NCBI RefSeq assembly: GCF_905220365.1
Contig: NC_061129.1
Location: 5,952,803-6,016,802 of the forward strand
Length of the DNA stretch: 64,000 nucleotides
Direction: 5' to 3'
Source: Vanessa cardui
Lineage: Eukaryota; Arthropoda; Insecta; Lepidoptera; Nymphalidae
Each line of letters starts with the position of its first letter. Within the stretch, counting starts at the first letter, position 1. The notes beneath the pieces are model-generated. The model ran no database searches. It saw only the letters and a list, made by a program, of their open reading frames with translations, and had not been told where the DNA came from. The position numbers and the translations under genes were made by a program. This document shows positions 63,779 to 64,000 of this stretch, piece by piece.

Positions 63779-63904
63779 GTAACCACTGCTACTTCACTCG
63801 TTATAGTCCAGAAATTTTAGCACCAAAAATCGGTCCGCTCTGCATAAAATTCTTCTACGTGTTTAAATAAAACTAATTATAACGGATGAATCGCGTATAT
63901 TAAT

Positions 63905-64000
63905 TATTTTTAAACATCCCGACGTTTCGAGCACTTGTAGTGTTCGTGGTCACGGGTAGACTTAAGACAACATTATCCTTCTACGTGATTTTGTCGGATA
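63905..64000 (+). repeat. Start of a dispersed repeat, cut by the window edge
   Basis: The string catcccgacgtttcgagcac followed by gttcgtggtcacgggtagac is a sequence I associate with common lepidopteran interspersed repeats. It is intronic in FATP copy 2. Confidence 0.4.

Noticed and set aside
63313..63786. 157-codon minus-strand ORF, the longest on that strand
   Set aside because: Its N-terminal part is antisense to the GC-rich FATP copy-2 exon 63628-63778; the rest is intronic AT-rich sequence.

Overview
The window is AT-rich insect DNA, almost certainly from a butterfly or moth (Lepidoptera). Genes are split into short exons of about 80-350 nt with GT/AG introns. The repeats are of lepidopteran type, including a tRNA-derived SINE that resembles the Metulj family described from Heliconius, which points towards a nymphalid. 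No database search was possible; family names come from motifs and remembered family knowledge, and exon ends come from reading splice sites and checking reading phase.

Layout. (1) 245-9842, minus strand: 16 exons of an M16-type zinc metalloprotease of the C05D11.1-like/presequence-protease-like class, with the HxxEH motif in exon 2; its 3' end lies off the left edge. (2) 9843-36030: long gene-poor stretch with a broken Tc1 transposon (10564-12147), SINEs, two non-autonomous Helitrons, fragments of a dispersed retroposon and a GC-richer island at about 18460-18800 that may be a distant 5' exon. (3) 36031-44263, plus strand: a complete fatty acid transport protein / very-long-chain acyl-CoA synthetase gene (SLC27/FATP), 13 coding exons, 696 codons. 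(4) 45353-50470: a DIRS-type tyrosine-recombinase retrotransposon with inverted terminal repeats, an internal complementary region, a gag with a probable intron holding a 74-bp tandem array, a damaged RT/RNase H and an uninterrupted recombinase. (5) 51263-63778, plus strand: a second FATP gene, nine coding exons, cut by the right edge. Every shared intron is in the same phase as in the first copy, so the two are tandem duplicates.

The two FATP proteins should sit in membranes and couple fatty-acid uptake to CoA activation through an AMP-binding domain. The divergently oriented protease gene has no evident functional link to them. Most of the remaining sequence is intron or intergenic DNA seeded with old transposon copies. 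The DIRS element is the most structured and unusual object in the window.
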